Numbered from the stretch's first letter, positions 12,967 through 27,600 are shown. The stretch is DNA of 64,000 nucleotides from Sitta carolinensis (GCA_032173965.1 JAVUNC010000004.1:21615001-21679000), one strand, 5' to 3'. Numbers and translations are program-made. The notes: generated from the letters alone by a model not told the origin.

Positions 12967-14412
12967 TGTGTTAGTTTGACCAACTCATGGAAGTAAGCTG
13001 GCTGGTTTTGATACCGGCATTTTATTGGACCGATGGGGATGCATTGCATTTTCGAGTTCTTATTACATATGAAAGGAAGCCTGGAAAGCTTTCTTTTTTC
13101 CCTTCTGGCTGTTGGAGAGAAAACACCTCTCCTCCTCAGCCCTGGGCCGAGTGGGGGGAGGCGGGCCAGGTAGGGCTCAGCTGATGTTGGGAACATCTGT
13201 CAGCACAGAGCGTCTGCTGCTGGCCCGGGCTGGCTCTGCCTTTGCTGCTCCTGGCGAGAGAGGTGGGGGGAGAGACGCGATGATTGCAGCCCAGCCACCC
13301 TAATAAGACCAAGGGGTGGAAAAGGAATTTTGGGATCTGTCACACTCCTCCCCCTTGCTGCCAAAGACCAGTAGTGGCTGCTTTTGGCAGTGGCCTTCTG
13401 AGATCTGGCCCCCACAGCACGGCTTTGAAATAGGACACCATGGACTGCCAGGGCCCAGCCGATATTCTGCCACAGCTCCAGCACTGTCCACCAGGCCAGA
13501 CACTGTCTTTATTAACTCTTTCAGTGCATCCATGCACAGATGGGACATGAAAAACCCTCCATTCTCTCTCCAATGAGAGAAAATTTGAGTGCAGATGTGT
13601 AAAGACCACATGAAGCATCAAAGTTAGTCAAGAAGGAGTGAAAGTCCAGGTAAAAGAAGTGTGGGAAGTTGCTTTTGAGCTGTAGAAGACTCTCACAAGC
13701 TATGGTGGTTGGCTATAACATATTGAGATAGTTCCTTCAAACCATAAAGAAGTATGGGGGAAATAAAAGAGTCCAAATTGTAGACCTGAGCAAAGGAGTG
13801 AAATGTTGAGGGGACTGTTGATTTCATGAGAAGATGAACAGAGAGATGAAGTGATAAAGACTCTTTGCCCTTGAAAGAAGTGAATCTCTGTTCCTTGGAG
13901 ATGAAGGTGGTCCCGAAGATAAATAAAGAGAACCTTTGTTTTGAACATTATCTTTAAAAGAAGACCCCATACATCGATGTGGCCCAGAGACACAACTGTG
14001 ACCATGGGAGGAGTTTCATGAACGAATGCAAAGGATCCGGGTGGCTGTTGTTCATGAAGACTGGAAACACGAGAGAACTGTTTCCTTGTGGGGGAATTTT
14101 CCATAGTGAATGAGAAGTGCTTCCCTTCCTAAGTGAACTGAAGAAAAATTGTTTTAGAAGTGGAAAACTGACTGAGATTTCTGAGTGTTGTTTTCTTTAC
14201 CTTGGGTAAGAAGGGTGGGGGAGGGAGGAAGAGTGTTTTGAAGGTTTCATTCTCATTCTTGTTGTTTTTCTTCCTTTTAGTGTTAGTTAATAAAGTCTTG
14301 TTACTTTTAAGATTAAGCCTGCTTTCCTCTTGATTGAGAAATTTCAAATTAACAAACCCAAACCAGAACACAAATTGGTGTTTCTGCCCAATTTCGAATT
14401 GAAACCACAACA
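12967..14412 (+). mobile_element. Solo LTR-like element, copy 1 of a pair, with 5-bp target duplication
   Basis: The element starts TGTGTTAGTTTGACC and ends ACCACAACA, so TG...CA, and is flanked by GTCAC on both sides (12962-12966 and 14413-14417). The 3' 1.1 kb is closely similar to 28480-29580. A poly-A signal AATAAA lies at 14289-14294. GC-rich sequence at about 13100-13300 belongs to its 5' part. Close to the 3' end, 14376-14400 matches the complement of the 3' end of tRNA-Val in 20 of 25 positions. Without that segment the LTR could instead end at the CA at 14370, with the tRNA match as primer binding site. No retroviral gene is present. The 5-bp duplication suggests an ERVL-type integrase. 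Confidence 0.75.
14376..14400 (+). other. tRNA-Val-complementary segment (primer-binding-site-like), copy 1
   Basis: Begins TGGTGTTTCTGCCC. Compared with the reverse complement of vertebrate tRNA-Val (acceptor stem and T arm, from memory), it differs at five of 25 positions, all of them transitions. Retroviral primer binding sites are complementary to the last 18 bases of a host tRNA; here 15 of those 18 match. Confidence 0.6.
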
Positions 14413-15469
14413 GTCACAGGCAGGTTTTCCTACTTAAATGTCCAGTTAGATTAAAAAAAAAATATTATTATTAACTATTCTTAATAATTATTATAATTAC
14501 TATTAACAAAATTTAGAAACGCTTCTTTTGAGATGACAGACCATTGCAACATTTGTAAGTGAGGACCAACAATTAAAAGCAGTGGAGAAAACATCAGCAT
14601 GCTATCCATAGGTAAATGTCATGAAAGTACCATGTTCATCTCAAATGCCATTAAGAAAATAAAATAATAAAACAACCACCATAAAGATTTTTTAAGACAA
14701 AAGCATGCATTTACTTTTATAAACCTATATAGATATAAATAATTACCTAGTCTAAAAGAAACTTTTGAAAAATAATATACAGTACTAGCCATTGATAAAA
14801 GAATATGTTCCGTCTTTATTTTTGATGAAAAGATTGTCATATACTAAGGCACACAGATGATTGTGCACAGAGGCACAGAGATGAGATGTCTCAGAAGATA
14901 GAATCCATTGTATTTAAGGTTTCTGCAATCAGTTACACATACTTCAGGTCCACCTCTTGGAAGGACTTTAAGCTATGCTAAGTGCATCTAAAACATTACT
15001 TGCAAGCTTCTAACCATTTTCTTGGGACAGAAACCGATCAATTTCATGGACGGATTACACTTTATTTATTAGAGCTGGAAATCTATTGTACAAAGTAAAG
15101 ATTCAGTTGTTTTCCAGAAGATTTTTTTCCATAGATATATTATACTTGATCTGGGAGACAGTACTTGAAGAGGAATGTTCCACTAATTGTAATTAATTAA
15201 AAATGCTGCCTATGTTTAAACAGAGATTTTTAGTAATCTGTAAGACAAAACAAACAAAAAACCCACACAGCTAAAGATTACAGACATCTTGTTTCAACAG
15301 TGTTCTACCTCATTGATTTAGAAATACTCTTCCTACCTGAGGACTAACAAGTTAAATAATAGCATCCCTCAAGATTAATCCAGACCCAAATGAAAAGAGT
15401 GTTTCATTAAATTAAAATTAGATATGAGAGATCCTGTGAAAAAGGCTGTAAAAAAATCACAAGAACCGA

Positions 15470-15540
15470 ACACAAAACAAAAACAAACAAAAAACCCAAG
15501 ACAAAACAAAACAAACAAACAAAAAAAAACAAAACCAAAA
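15470..15540. repeat. CAAA/CAAAA-rich simple repeat
   Basis: Irregular A-rich tract with interspersed C, of the type expanded in several places in this window. Open frames through it on both strands are low complexity. Confidence 0.85.
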
Positions 15541-17349
15541 AAAATGACACTTGTCCATCTGCCGTACACATTACAGACAGAAGCCAGTACCTATCTACTC
15601 CAGTAAATACAACATCATTAGTGAACAAATACAAGCACTGAATCTCCCTTGTCTACACTGAAAATTTGGTTGAATCATCCTAGGAAAGAAAACTCTTTTT
15701 TTTCCAGTGCTTGGGATGCTAATTAATGTGGTCCAAGGATCATTCCCAACAGACAGCTTGTGTACAACCATTGTGTCGTGTCATATGCCACTGATTCCAG
15801 AGGTACAGAATACATTTAATAAACTAGTCTAGACTATTTATCACAATTGATTCATATTTAGTACATACATTTAACAAATTTAGGAGAACTCATTTGAAAT
15901 AGAATTCTCATGCTGTAATTGCAATTTCCCCAGTCATGAAGGAAAAAAGCAGGTCTATTTGGCAAAAGAGATGAAAACCAGAATATAACATTCTGCTTTT
16001 CCTTTTACCTCTGAGAAATTCACTGCAGTTGCATTATAAAAATTCTGATGTAAGTAGCCACTTTAAAGAATTATGAATCTTCAAGTGGCAGTTAAAACAG
16101 GGAGACCAGGAAGATGGAGTGCTAGAAGCGAGGAAGGATAAGCTCTAAAATAAAGAGATAATCCAAGTATTCACTTTCGTCATATGTCCTTCAAAACGGT
16201 GAAACTGTTTCTATTACTTTACTCAAATTTAAATTTCTATCCCACCAATTCAAGATCATTTTTTCCTCAGCTATGGAATGCTTTGCCCATAAGTTACGGA
16301 CATTAACCTGCATACATTCTTCTTGAAAGTAACAGTTTTGACCCTTCCTCATGCACCAGTGTTACTGATGCCAGAAATACTCTTGCAAATTATATGACAT
16401 TCCATACACTCTACAGCATCAATACCCCCACTTGAATACTGAGCTGATACATGGAGCTGTAGATTAGCTTGCATTTTCAAAGCAAGTAAATAGTGACAGA
16501 GTAAGACTCAAGTCACCACAACTTGATTGTCTACACTGTATTTATTGTCAGTACATCCATGGAACACATTTAATGCAGATTTACTAATACCTTCACAAAT
16601 CTTCCCTGAGAAAGCATTAGTGCAGGAGCTGCATAGGTCAGGGATTGTTTCTGAGACACAGAGCCACCTTACGGTGCCAGATGCGAGAGTTTAACATTAC
16701 AGGCATAGTCAAACTGCAGATGGTCTTGGGGGCAGTGGGGAATGATCATAGCGTTGTTTGGAGCTTTAGGATTAATTTAGCCAAAGCATTCAGGGATGCC
16801 TCTTTTTCCCTATTTCTGAGGAACTAGAAGTGTTTGTTTTTCTTGCTGGGATTAAAATATGCCAACAAAAGAAGAGGACAGTGCCACAGTTATTCATGAG
16901 GAGAAATGCTCCAAAACAGTACTAATGTATCTGCACCTGCTGTGGAAATGTGCAACACTCACCTGAAGGAGATGGAAATGATGGCTAGAGTTTCTTAACA
17001 ATTCTTGAAGTTTCTCACTTGGACAGTAAAAAGAAATTACTTACAAATAAACTTACCACATTTATTTAACTGCTGAGATGTTATAGCATAAAATCATCCC
17101 AAAGGGACACTCTTTTAAAATATTCCTTTGAAAGTTGGGTAGGCAAGGCCGGTATAGTTTGCTGACACTGCTAACATTCTGAAACCCTTTAACAACATCC
17201 ACATGGACTTCGTAGCAATCTTACCTCAAACAGTACCATTATGTGCTTTGTCTGACATTCCTGATGGGTTGATCTTGGGATTATTGCATTATTATTACAG
17301 GCTTTTATTGACCCTCTTTATTATGCACTACTGAGCAACCTTTTTTGCC

Positions 17350-17500
17350 CTTCTTTACCAACATTCCCCAGCAGTGCCCCCTCAGTGCCCTGTGCTACGC
17401 TGGGCGGTCGGATCCCGCTGGAACCAGCTGTGTCCAGCTGGAGCAGCCCCAGCCTCCCCTCACGAAGCCGCCGCCACTGCCTGGGCACCCACCCCTAATG
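17350..17500. other. Small GC-rich block
   Basis: About 150 GC-rich bases (for example GCTGGGCGGTCGGATCCCGC) in AT-rich intron. No splice-bounded exon can be drawn. Possibly a fragment of an endogenous retrovirus; not identified. Confidence 0.35.
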
Positions 17501-17876
17501 GAACATTACATACATACCAAATTTTCTTGTAAAACAGAGTAAGATACTGAGCTGGGAAAATGCCATATATTCCAGCACAAGGCTTATAAATATTGTTAAG
17601 CTTAGTGCATCCCTTGCAAGCTGCCAGCAAGGCAGCCTTGCAGCTTTCTTCTGTGCAGCACAAGATAAAAGGCTGGGGTTTATAACACAAATTTTGCACT
17701 TAATTTGGGTGCAGATAGGAAGGAAAGCAAGCTTCAAAGTCCACAGCCCTGCCAAAACACTGATTCCAATGGAAGTATGTGAAAGGACATCCTAACATGG
17801 GAATAGAGAGGAAATAAACGTTATTTTCATAATGTAGGTAATAGAGTGACCTTAATTGGTGGAAGAGACCTTAATT

Positions 17877-17890
17877 GTATAAATAGAAGT
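17877..17890 (+). promoter_or_regulatory. TATA-box-like motif
   Basis: TGTATAAATAGAAG is a near-ideal TATA box on the plus strand, antisense to CSMD1. No recognisable gene follows; the longest downstream frame (18238-18450) has no known domain. A chance match or a decayed LTR promoter is as likely as an active one. Confidence 0.25.
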
Positions 17891-19517
17891 TGTGCCGTGC
17901 CAACAGATTCAAAACCAGAGAACAGCCCTTGCAGTTCAGACATCACCACATTTTTGCCTTTGCTTCCTTTGGATCCTCTGAAGAACTGTGATAAAAGATC
18001 TATAAAAGAAGAACGTATCTAACAGATTGCTCAGAACAGCTTTGTCTCAGGCAAATCTTTCTTGTATCTCTGAAGAATATCGTTAAGTACACTGGACATT
18101 ACTCATGAGATGTTCTGAAGGGTAACTGAATTTCTTAAATGTTTCTTTAGGGTTTTCTAAGGGATTTTTTGTTGTAGATTTTAAAGTAGTTTATTAAATT
18201 ATTTATAAACCAGATATCTGCAAAGCTTCTGGGACACTTGTGTACCACATTCAAGCAACTCAGTGGGCAATTAAGTTCTTCCTTCTCCGCTGCATCTCTT
18301 CAGAGCAAAAATACCTTTGGGGATCTGCACTGTCAGACCATGGATAATGGGAGCAAAAGACAATACAGACCATGTATTTTGTCCACCTACTCAATTCCCT
18401 TTGATGTAAAAGCAAAACCAAGGTCTTGCTGTGGTTTATACATGGTATAATTTATTATCAATGTTTCTGTGGATAAAAAACCAGAGAAAATGCTGTTCTT
18501 TTGATTGAAACTTTCTAATCTATAAACTAAACTATAAGTTTTGCTTATTTCTTTGGGAAATGCAGACTGTACTTGTTGAAAAGAACAGATATAATAACAA
18601 AGATGTAAATGTCTATATTAAAATGAAGACTTTTTTTCCTCCTTTTTTTCACCTTTGTCCTATCTCTAAATGTCTTGGCTTTTGCAGGAAATGAATTGTT
18701 ACACTTAATTACATAAGGAAGCTCTTAAGATGATGAAATGGATAAAAATATAGCCAGCAATATTTGATCCATAACAATTATATCTTTAAATTCTTTGTGA
18801 GAAGCACTCAGTGCAAATTTTAAAAATCAAGTTTTAAATGTAGACAGCAATTTCTAACATGTTAAATGGGTTGCTGGGAGATATCCAGAAAGGAAGTTGC
18901 CAACTGAATTCTGAATACTTTGCGACTTAATTGCAAATTTGGAGAAATAAATTTGAAAGACTAATTTAACATACAGTCAACACTTCAGGATTTTCAGTAC
19001 ATACAAGAATGCAACAGGTACTATTAGGAAAAGGCAACTTATTACCATGCTGTAGAAAGGTATATGCTCAAAATCTATATATATCTAGTGTTTCAAAGGT
19101 TACCTACAATGTAAAAAAATGAAAGACAATTTCTATAACTACACTTTTAGTCAATATTGTAACATTAGTATCCGTTTAGGGAAAAAAACCAAAAAAATCC
19201 CTTTGCTACACTCACAAATATTGTGCAAAAAAAACCCAAACTAACATAGGTATTCAAAATCCAAGTTCAAATTTTAGGTTTCTTTTTAAGCTTTAAACCA
19301 CTTTAAACAGTCTAATACTTCTAGAAATTTAACTGAACTCATAATGTTTCCTATAGTTTATCTGAATCTAGTATAAATCATTGAATCTAGATAAAGGCAG
19401 TGATGCTATCCACCTAGAATTCATTAATTTTGTGTCAGAAAGTAGAACGAAAATAAAGATAATTGGCATTGGAAACAGATTTATTCATGCAATATGAATA
19501 TTTAGAATAGAAAGTCA

Positions 19518-19739
<222 letters not shown>

Positions 19740-20200
19740 TTATCCAATTCAAGAAAATATGAGTTATTAGCAATAATATTTAGACTCTATGAAATCTTTA
19801 ACAGGCTATCTAGGAAAAGTATAGTTCTATTAGGTGTCATCTGTAGTACCAATTCCTAGAAACCCTATCAAAGTTGCCAACTCCTGCACTTCACTGGGTC
19901 TGTTTATTATGTGCTCTTATGTGCTTTTACCTCCAATTTATCCCCTGATCCTCCCATCAGACTAACCAATAATGTAGGTTAGCCTGGATACCATAAAAAT
20001 GGAATGCTTTTTTGAAATATAGTTATTGTGGTAAAATTTCAAATAAACATAATATTGATTTTACCTCTGTATTCAGCTTTACAAATAAGTATTTAAAGAA
20101 ACAGACAATAAGATGCCAAAAAAACCCAAAACAACCCAAACAACAAAACAATCTGGTACTAAATCAAGAGCATTAAAATGTGTTTATATCTACCTGGAAT

Positions 20201-20260
20201 AAAACAAAACAACAAAACAAACAAACAAACAAACAAACAAAACAAAAACAACACAAAAAC
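20201..20260. repeat. (CAAA)n simple repeat
   Basis: AAAC/CAAA units over about 60 bases followed by C-rich sequence at 20271-20310. Confidence 0.9.
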
Positions 20261-21246
20261 AAGCCACACACCCCCCAAAAAAAATCCCCCAAAACAAACC
20301 CCCAACATTTAGTGACATCAGTCAGTGCCAAGGAGACAGATCCTTTCCTTTCTGGGTAGGTGAGGCTTTTTCACAGCCATCTGTAGTAAGCACCTATTGA
20401 CACTTTCATTAGACATTTCTTCTTGTAGCTCCCCAGTAAAGAAAATAATAAAAAGTAGGAAGAGTGGTATGTTCCAGACCATGTTTGAATTCTGACTAAA
20501 GACTAATAAAATTATTCCAAATATGCAACATAAATTCAATCACATAGATGAAAACATCCAAACAGACAGCAAATAATACTGGAACACTGTTCAAATAGAT
20601 ATTAAAACCACTTAAAATGACCTAAAACCACTATGAAATTCCACAGTAACACTAACATCCCAAATATTAATCTTCAGCTTCTTTTTAGGTGCATGAGATT
20701 GATATTGATATCTCAATTTTCAGTCTAGGGATAAAATATACTGTGGTTTTTTGACCTAAATATCATTAGACCTCATTCAGAGTTTTGTGAAAACATAACA
20801 GATAAAAAAATAATAAATTAATATATAATTGTAAAACAGATACACCCTATCATAGAAGTGATAGGTTCAGAAAAAATTCTGTATATTTTCCAGAAATATT
20901 TCATAGATTTTTAGGGTTCTTAGGATATTAAAATATTTATTTGAGGAAGTGTGTGTGTGTGTGCGATGAGGGGAATACAGTTTTAGGTAAAACTCATTAT
21001 AGTTTAACAAGCATATGTGTAAAGAATTATTTTGAAAATACACTGTAAAGACAGACCAGCAAAAATATCAGAAAATAATTGATTTAAACATATTCAAGAA
21101 AAAATATATGATTTATATTCGCAAATAAGCAGTCTAAACAGTTTGGTTTTACATTTCTGAGGCCTTCACAGATATCAAATTATGTCTCTCTTGCTTTTGA
21201 AAAGTATAAAATGAGTATATTTTTTACTTCCTCCCTGCAATAAATC

Positions 21247-21358
21247 TGAAGAAAGAAAGGGAATAAGACGGAGAAGGAGAGGGAAGCAGGGATGGATGGA
21301 GGGAAGAGGAAAAGAGGGAAGTAAGAATGAAAAGGGGAAGAAAGAGAGGGGGAATGGG
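21247..21358. repeat. Homopurine tract
   Basis: About 110 bases that are almost entirely A and G on the plus strand with scattered interruptions, including GGATGGATGGAGGG. It is intronic and degenerate. Confidence 0.8.
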
Positions 21359-24300
21359 ACAGTTACAATCTTACATGGAGCCTAATTTCTACTCTGCATT
21401 TGAGATCTCCTTAGGCAAAATTAAAAAGGAAATCACCAATAAACTGGCCTAAGATCTTTATCTAGCATGTTAAGTTAGAGTTCATTCAGTATTTTAAAGT
21501 AGAGCTTTATATTCTCCCCTTCCTTAGCTTCAGTTTTGAGCTACATTATATTTAACCGGCAGAAGCGTGTTGGGGAATAAGAACCCCTGCCATCAAACTT
21601 AAGGCAAATGAACTCTTTCTTTGTTGGGGAATGTAGGATGCCTAAGGTATTTCTAACATGTTTAAAGTCACCTTACATTGTCTAAATGTTTCAAAGAACT
21701 GTAGTACACTCAGAAACTAGAGTTTTATTTCAATACTTCTTCGGTAAAGCATGCCAAGTATGTGATACCTATTACATATGGCTACATATCCATGTCCCTC
21801 TGTACCTACTGGTGCATGCACATCCATATGTAGGTATTTTTGTCTTGGATTTTAGGAAGGTGGAACTGAGTAAGTTTATAAAATGTAATTCAAAGCAATA
21901 CCAACATTAATGCCACATTAATGTAAAACATTTACAACACCAGTACTCTACACAAGCCTTCTGCTAAGAAGTGTTTGCCTAGCTAAAGATGCATGCAAAA
22001 ACCAATGGCCCCTTAGGCTGCATCAGTATCTTATTATCTACCTCCTTGAAAGAACTAGAAGTACGCAAGTATAATGTTGAAGAGAAAAAAAAATTGGAAG
22101 CAAATGATTTTTTTCTTACTTAATGCAATATTCTACTTTCTTTTCAGTGAGTGAATGTAAACCACTAAGACATATGCAGCTATAGAGAAAGTGTTACAAT
22201 GAGCTTTCCAAAATCTAGAATTTGACACATTTCTTGCTCCAATAAGTCTATGGTCCAAGGTTAAAAGCCATGATAATTTTAAATGTGTGAATAAAAGTAC
22301 TGATATATAAGATCAGGGATAATGAGAGTTACAACTAAAGTTAAAATACTACTATCCTTCTAAAGTATAGTACTTTCTGCAAGAAGCAGAGTAATTCTAA
22401 CATGAGCAATTATTTACTAAACTTCAATTACATGGCAAAGTTCTCTGAACTCAAGCTATATACCTCCAACCCATGCTATAAAACCATATCCTGTCTTCAG
22501 TACGTTACCCCTTTTCAAATCCCTTGAAAATATCTGACAGCTATGCAGTTTCATTGGACCCTATCATTCCCTTCATTATCATGACAAAGGCTTGCTCATG
22601 TCATCTGGCCAGTCAAGTTTTCTACCTCATCTTGTGTCAGTCAGCAAATCACTAACACAGACCCCAGAAGGAGGCTCCTAAAGGAAAGTAAGCCCTTTTT
22701 AACTTCCCTTTCTCAATTTATACAAGACCTATCACAGCTCAGGTTAAAATTGTCTAGCTATATTTTGCTAATCTTAGGATACCAAGTCAAGGCCATGTTT
22801 AATTAGCTCCCCCAATGTCTTGGCCTGGAGATTCAGGTGACTTTTTTTCAAAGAAATGTCCTTGTCCAAGAAAAAATTCCTCCTTTTTCCAGATTGTTGG
22901 AGCTTCTAAGTGTGCTAATGACTGAAATCTCTGCCATTTGTTACCAATGCCCAGATATACAGCGGACCTTATGCCCTAAGGGCTTCAACTGAGTATTTTT
23001 CTAACTGTTCCTGCACACTGCAGTCCAGAACTGCATGACCACGCTTCCCATAATTTATGAACTAGAAACTCAAAAGAACAGCCATGAAATGCAATGCTGA
23101 GTCTGGCCTTGGCAGCAGGAATAGCTTAAGCAGTCAAAGGCAGGTCTCCTCTAAAAGGACCTAGTATTGTACTGAGTGGTATGAGAGAAGTCATGGTTTT
23201 TCCTTTAAAAATATTTACACTAGCTGATACTGCTGCTACTTTTTTATATCGTAATTAATATATGCAGCAAGGATGTGTGACACCTAAATTCAATTCACAT
23301 TGCCTCTGGGGATTTGAACATGCATTTCCTATGACATCTGTGTTACACAGAGAGATTCAAAAATCAGTCACAAAATGAACAAATGTTGACTAATCTCTTT
23401 AACTCAGTGGGTAGGGCTTAAATAAGGGAGGAGTACTTTGAAGAAACTCATACGTTAAACAGCTGGGAAATAAAATTCTGAAGTAACTCATGAATCAACA
23501 TTCACTGTTATCTTGTGAGCACCAAACTACTAGACTGGAAAAATATATTCATGCTCACTTCCATTTCTGCACCTCCAATTATTCTTTAATTCCTTATGCA
23601 AAATGAAACAAGAGCCTTTGGCCACATTGACACGATGATTCTGCTAGCAAGCATCACATACACTTTAAAATTCTTTTACAGAAGAAAAGCAAATGATCTT
23701 TTATATTCTTGATGAGAGACCAAGCCATAGCAGTTTCATGTAAAGAAGGGATGTAGCTTGTCCACCTATGGTAACTGAAAAGTAAAGCACTGCCAGTCTT
23801 GAAAGATGTCACGTGACATTACCTACCTAGCACACGTGTTCTACGAGTAACTACAGATTTTAGTATCTCAAACAGAAAAATACTATATTATCTTGAAAGA
23901 GCTCTTTAGTTCTTGACTGCAGAGGCCACTTCCTTACTTCAATGCCTTCCAGATACCAGCTCAGTTCCAGAAACCTGCTTTCATGTTGAGAACATGAACT
24001 GCCTCCTCAGTCCAGAAAGATTGAAAAGATTTCTCATTCCCTCAAATGAGAAAAAAACATCTTGCATGTCATTGCAATTCCATTTATTAACTACAATTCA
24101 CTGAATATTACCCATATACACCCTTTCTTCAATAAAAATCAACTATATCTGTATACTTAGTAGCTACAAGTCCTAAATTATGCAAACATTGTCAGGTATG
24201 GAATTTGCCAGGAGAAATAATCTTACTGATCTTAAAGTAGTTAGTGTTGATACTCTGTTTCCATATTTTGATCCACAGCCTTGTGTTGGAAATGTCAGAG

Positions 24301-24428
24301 TGAATTTAGGTGAACAGGTAAACCCATCGAAGATGCTCCATGGGAGGGAGGGAGAGCAATGAGCATATTCTTTGAGAAATAAATGAAATAGCACCTACTG
24401 TGTTCTGACATGATCTATAAAATTAATA

Positions 24429-24642
24429 GGATGTTTTCATATTAAAACACATCTAAATTGCTTGTTACATAGCTTAAACTAGCACACAATAAACAAAATT
24501 TGTTCTGTAAATATTGGCTGCTTACATGGATCCAATTTAGATTCTTCACTTGTGACAAACTATGGAATTCTGTCAGAACACAGCATTCAAAAGACAAGGT
24601 CCTTGAGCACATCTTCTTGAAAAAGAAAAAAAAATAATCTGC
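24429..24642 (+). repeat. Unnamed interspersed repeat, arm 1 of an inverted pair
   Basis: The reverse complement of this stretch matches 31679-31891 closely, including a shared identical run of about 32 bases around GAATCTAAATTGGATCC. I do not recognise the family. Similarity stops near GGATGTTTTCATA on the left and within an A-rich stretch on the right. The two arms are separated by 7 kb that includes the second LTR copy. Confidence 0.8.
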
Positions 24643-27600
24643 GGTCTCTATATTTCAAAAGTTGGAAAGCAGACAAAAGCAGATAATTTAACTCCCTATT
24701 ATAATTTTTGAATCTTGTGTGCTTTTTTAAAGTTAGTTGTTTTTTTTTTAAATTACAAAATCAAAAGTATCCACCTTAAAATTCAAAAAGTATACTCATA
24801 TTGACTATATGTCATCTGTTTCCACTCGTAAAAGATTTTAGATGCTTTAATTTCACTACAGTTTCCAAGTTGTCTATTATAACCTTGGTAAGAACTGCAG
24901 GGGACTGAAAAGTGCTGCTTTATCAAACTGGTATTTTATTCCTTTTCAGAGAGAGTAATCTGTCTGGAACAGATACTTGGCCCCATTCTTTGTTCTTTTG
25001 CTTAATAAAGTCACTTATATTCTATCTAAATAAGTAACTTTTTTCTTTCTTTCATTGTCTCACTTGAAATTGGATAAAAGGAAACTATAGAGGGTAGATC
25101 TTTTGAAGATCATCAAGCACTTCCTGAATATGAGTACAAACTATAAAACAAACAAAATCCAGGGATTTTTGAATTGCTTTGAAATATAGTTCATGTAAAA
25201 TGTAACAATAACTTTGTTTAATGGAAAAGCTTACTTTATTATTTTTTTCTCCCATACATCTTACTAAAAGGTTTGACAGGATTTTAAGCAGATCCCCAAA
25301 GCAGAGATCAAATGAAAGTCATATGTTGTCAGTTTAAAGACTTCTCTGACACAAAGTACTCTACTGAGTGCAGAATATCTTTGTTGTATTTACAAAATTG
25401 TGCAGCAGTTCATGAAGTATGAGAAGCAGCTGAGCTCAGACATTCTTTATGTTTCTGTTGGGCAATAGTGTTATCCAGTAGGATGGTTATGCAACATTAA
25501 TAAAAGAGCAAAGGTGATCATGGATAAAGCATTGTGTGCTCTGCCTTCACATAAGAGTAAAAGCTTAGGATTCCTCCACAGTCAGTGGGGGTCTCTATAG
25601 CTGAGCATATGACTTCTAAAGGGCAGACACAATACATGACTGGACTCAAGCATGGATTCATGTACAAACTCTAACACAGTGCTAGGAGCTGAAGCTTACA
25701 GTTAACTGGAACAGTGCATCAAATTGAGGTGCATGTGGAGTTTCCACAGCAACTCTCTGCACAGTGTTTGAGCTTGTATTGTCAGCAGTCCTTCATCTCC
25801 AATTCTGCAGCCTGCCCTCCATGCGAAGGTGCACCTGTAACTTTTCATCTACACACTGCCAGGTGGCTGCAGCATTACCTTCACTCTGGTTTCAAAAGTG
25901 CTGTTGTTTTCACCTGGCACTACTGAATTCAGAAACAATGTTATGCTGGGTTTCTCCTCAAAAGTGACTGCCATCAATTTTTAAATCATGCTGTTCTCAT
26001 CCCACTTGTCTTTCTTTTGCCTTGTAATTTTAGCCTGTAACTCTACACAAAGATCACATCACTCCAGACCTGGTAATATTTAGCCTGTAACATCATACTT
26101 TAATAGAACCTTGTAGACAATTAGCAGTTAATAATTATTTTAATGCACAATAAATATTACACAATAAAATATATGCACAAATATATCATGTTAAATACTA
26201 TTTAGTCTGCAGCACAGACACGTGATCCATTTAGTGTAAACAGTATCACTCAGCTACCAATGAGGATCTTGAGAAGGTCTGCATGAAAAATATAACTGTA
26301 CCAGGGAGAAAGCAAGAAAATATTGCTTTTTTCCCATTACTATTATAATTATTATTATCACCACAGCCTTTACTGGAAGAGGATTTTTTGTCTGAGGATT
26401 CTTTTCTTCCTCTTACCAGTTGGTGCGTGAGGAGCGTCATTCCCTGCTTTTTCTCTATCTTGTATTCCCTTTGCTTCTATAAGATAGATTCTAAGTAAAG
26501 TCAGGCCATCAGCTGTGGACTGCACTACTAAAGCATGCTCATGTCAGCCTCTCTCAGCAGCACCCGTACGATGGTGGTGAGGTTAGAATGCCTCAATGAA
26601 AACCCTAGTGAAATTCTTTGCTGAAAACAAACCTCTCATTCTGTATTTTTTGTACCATTCAAATGCACAGAATAGTGGAGCAGGAAAGGAAGGCCTAAAC
26701 AGAGGCACATCCTTTTCTGTGGTTTTCTTAGTTCTCAATCCATATGCCACTGAAAAAGGCACTGTTCACATTCTGAAAACAAATTCTGTGATGCTAATTG
26801 GCCTCAGGGGATTATTGTCACAAACCAAGGTATGTACAATTTTTTATATTTAAATTCTTTTGAGATTTTTGTCTATTCCTTCTAGCATCAACTGATAATA
26901 AGCTTCAGACATAACACCCCTACATTATTTGTTTTAGCAGGAAATGACACAGAGCAGACATAACCTTAAACCATAGAAAGAAGGCAAAAGGGACACTTGA
27001 GGCAATCTTTATTCCTTCTAACTACAGGTGACTAATATTTCATACCAGGCCTCAGACGAAGGTAATTGAGGTCTGAATTCCTCACTCCTTCTCATTGTGA
27101 AAATAAAATCAGAGTGCCCATAGTGCACCAACTGAAATCTGTAGTGATTCCTGAATATTAAAGTTTCAGTTTTCAGACAGACAAGTCAAACCTTTAATTA
27201 CGATGTATCACCATGTTTTAAAGATTCCTACACAGTAGGACTCCAAGACTAACTCAAGCAAATCTTCAACATTCAGTCAAAAAACTGAAAGCATAAGAAG
27301 GGTTTAAATAACACAACCTTTGATTGTATTTATAAAAATGCAATGCTTTAAGATAAAGAAACAGAAATTATCAAAACCATCAAAATAACTATTAAATACA
27401 TTGTATAAAATGGAAAACAGCCTATAGACTTAGGAATCTAAATGTGATCGCATTTAAATAAAGAATTCTGAAATACAGTGGATCCTGAATGCATGAACAT
27501 CCTTATTTCTGTCTGAAGATTCAGAGACTCAGCAACTGATGTTATATAAGATTTCTTGTTCAAGATCAGCTCTTAAATGAGAGCTCCCACTGTCTAAACT

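Noticed and set aside
20201..20260. CAAA arrays as a regular spaced-repeat (CRISPR-like) array
   Set aside because: They are simple tandem repeats without spacers in a vertebrate intron.
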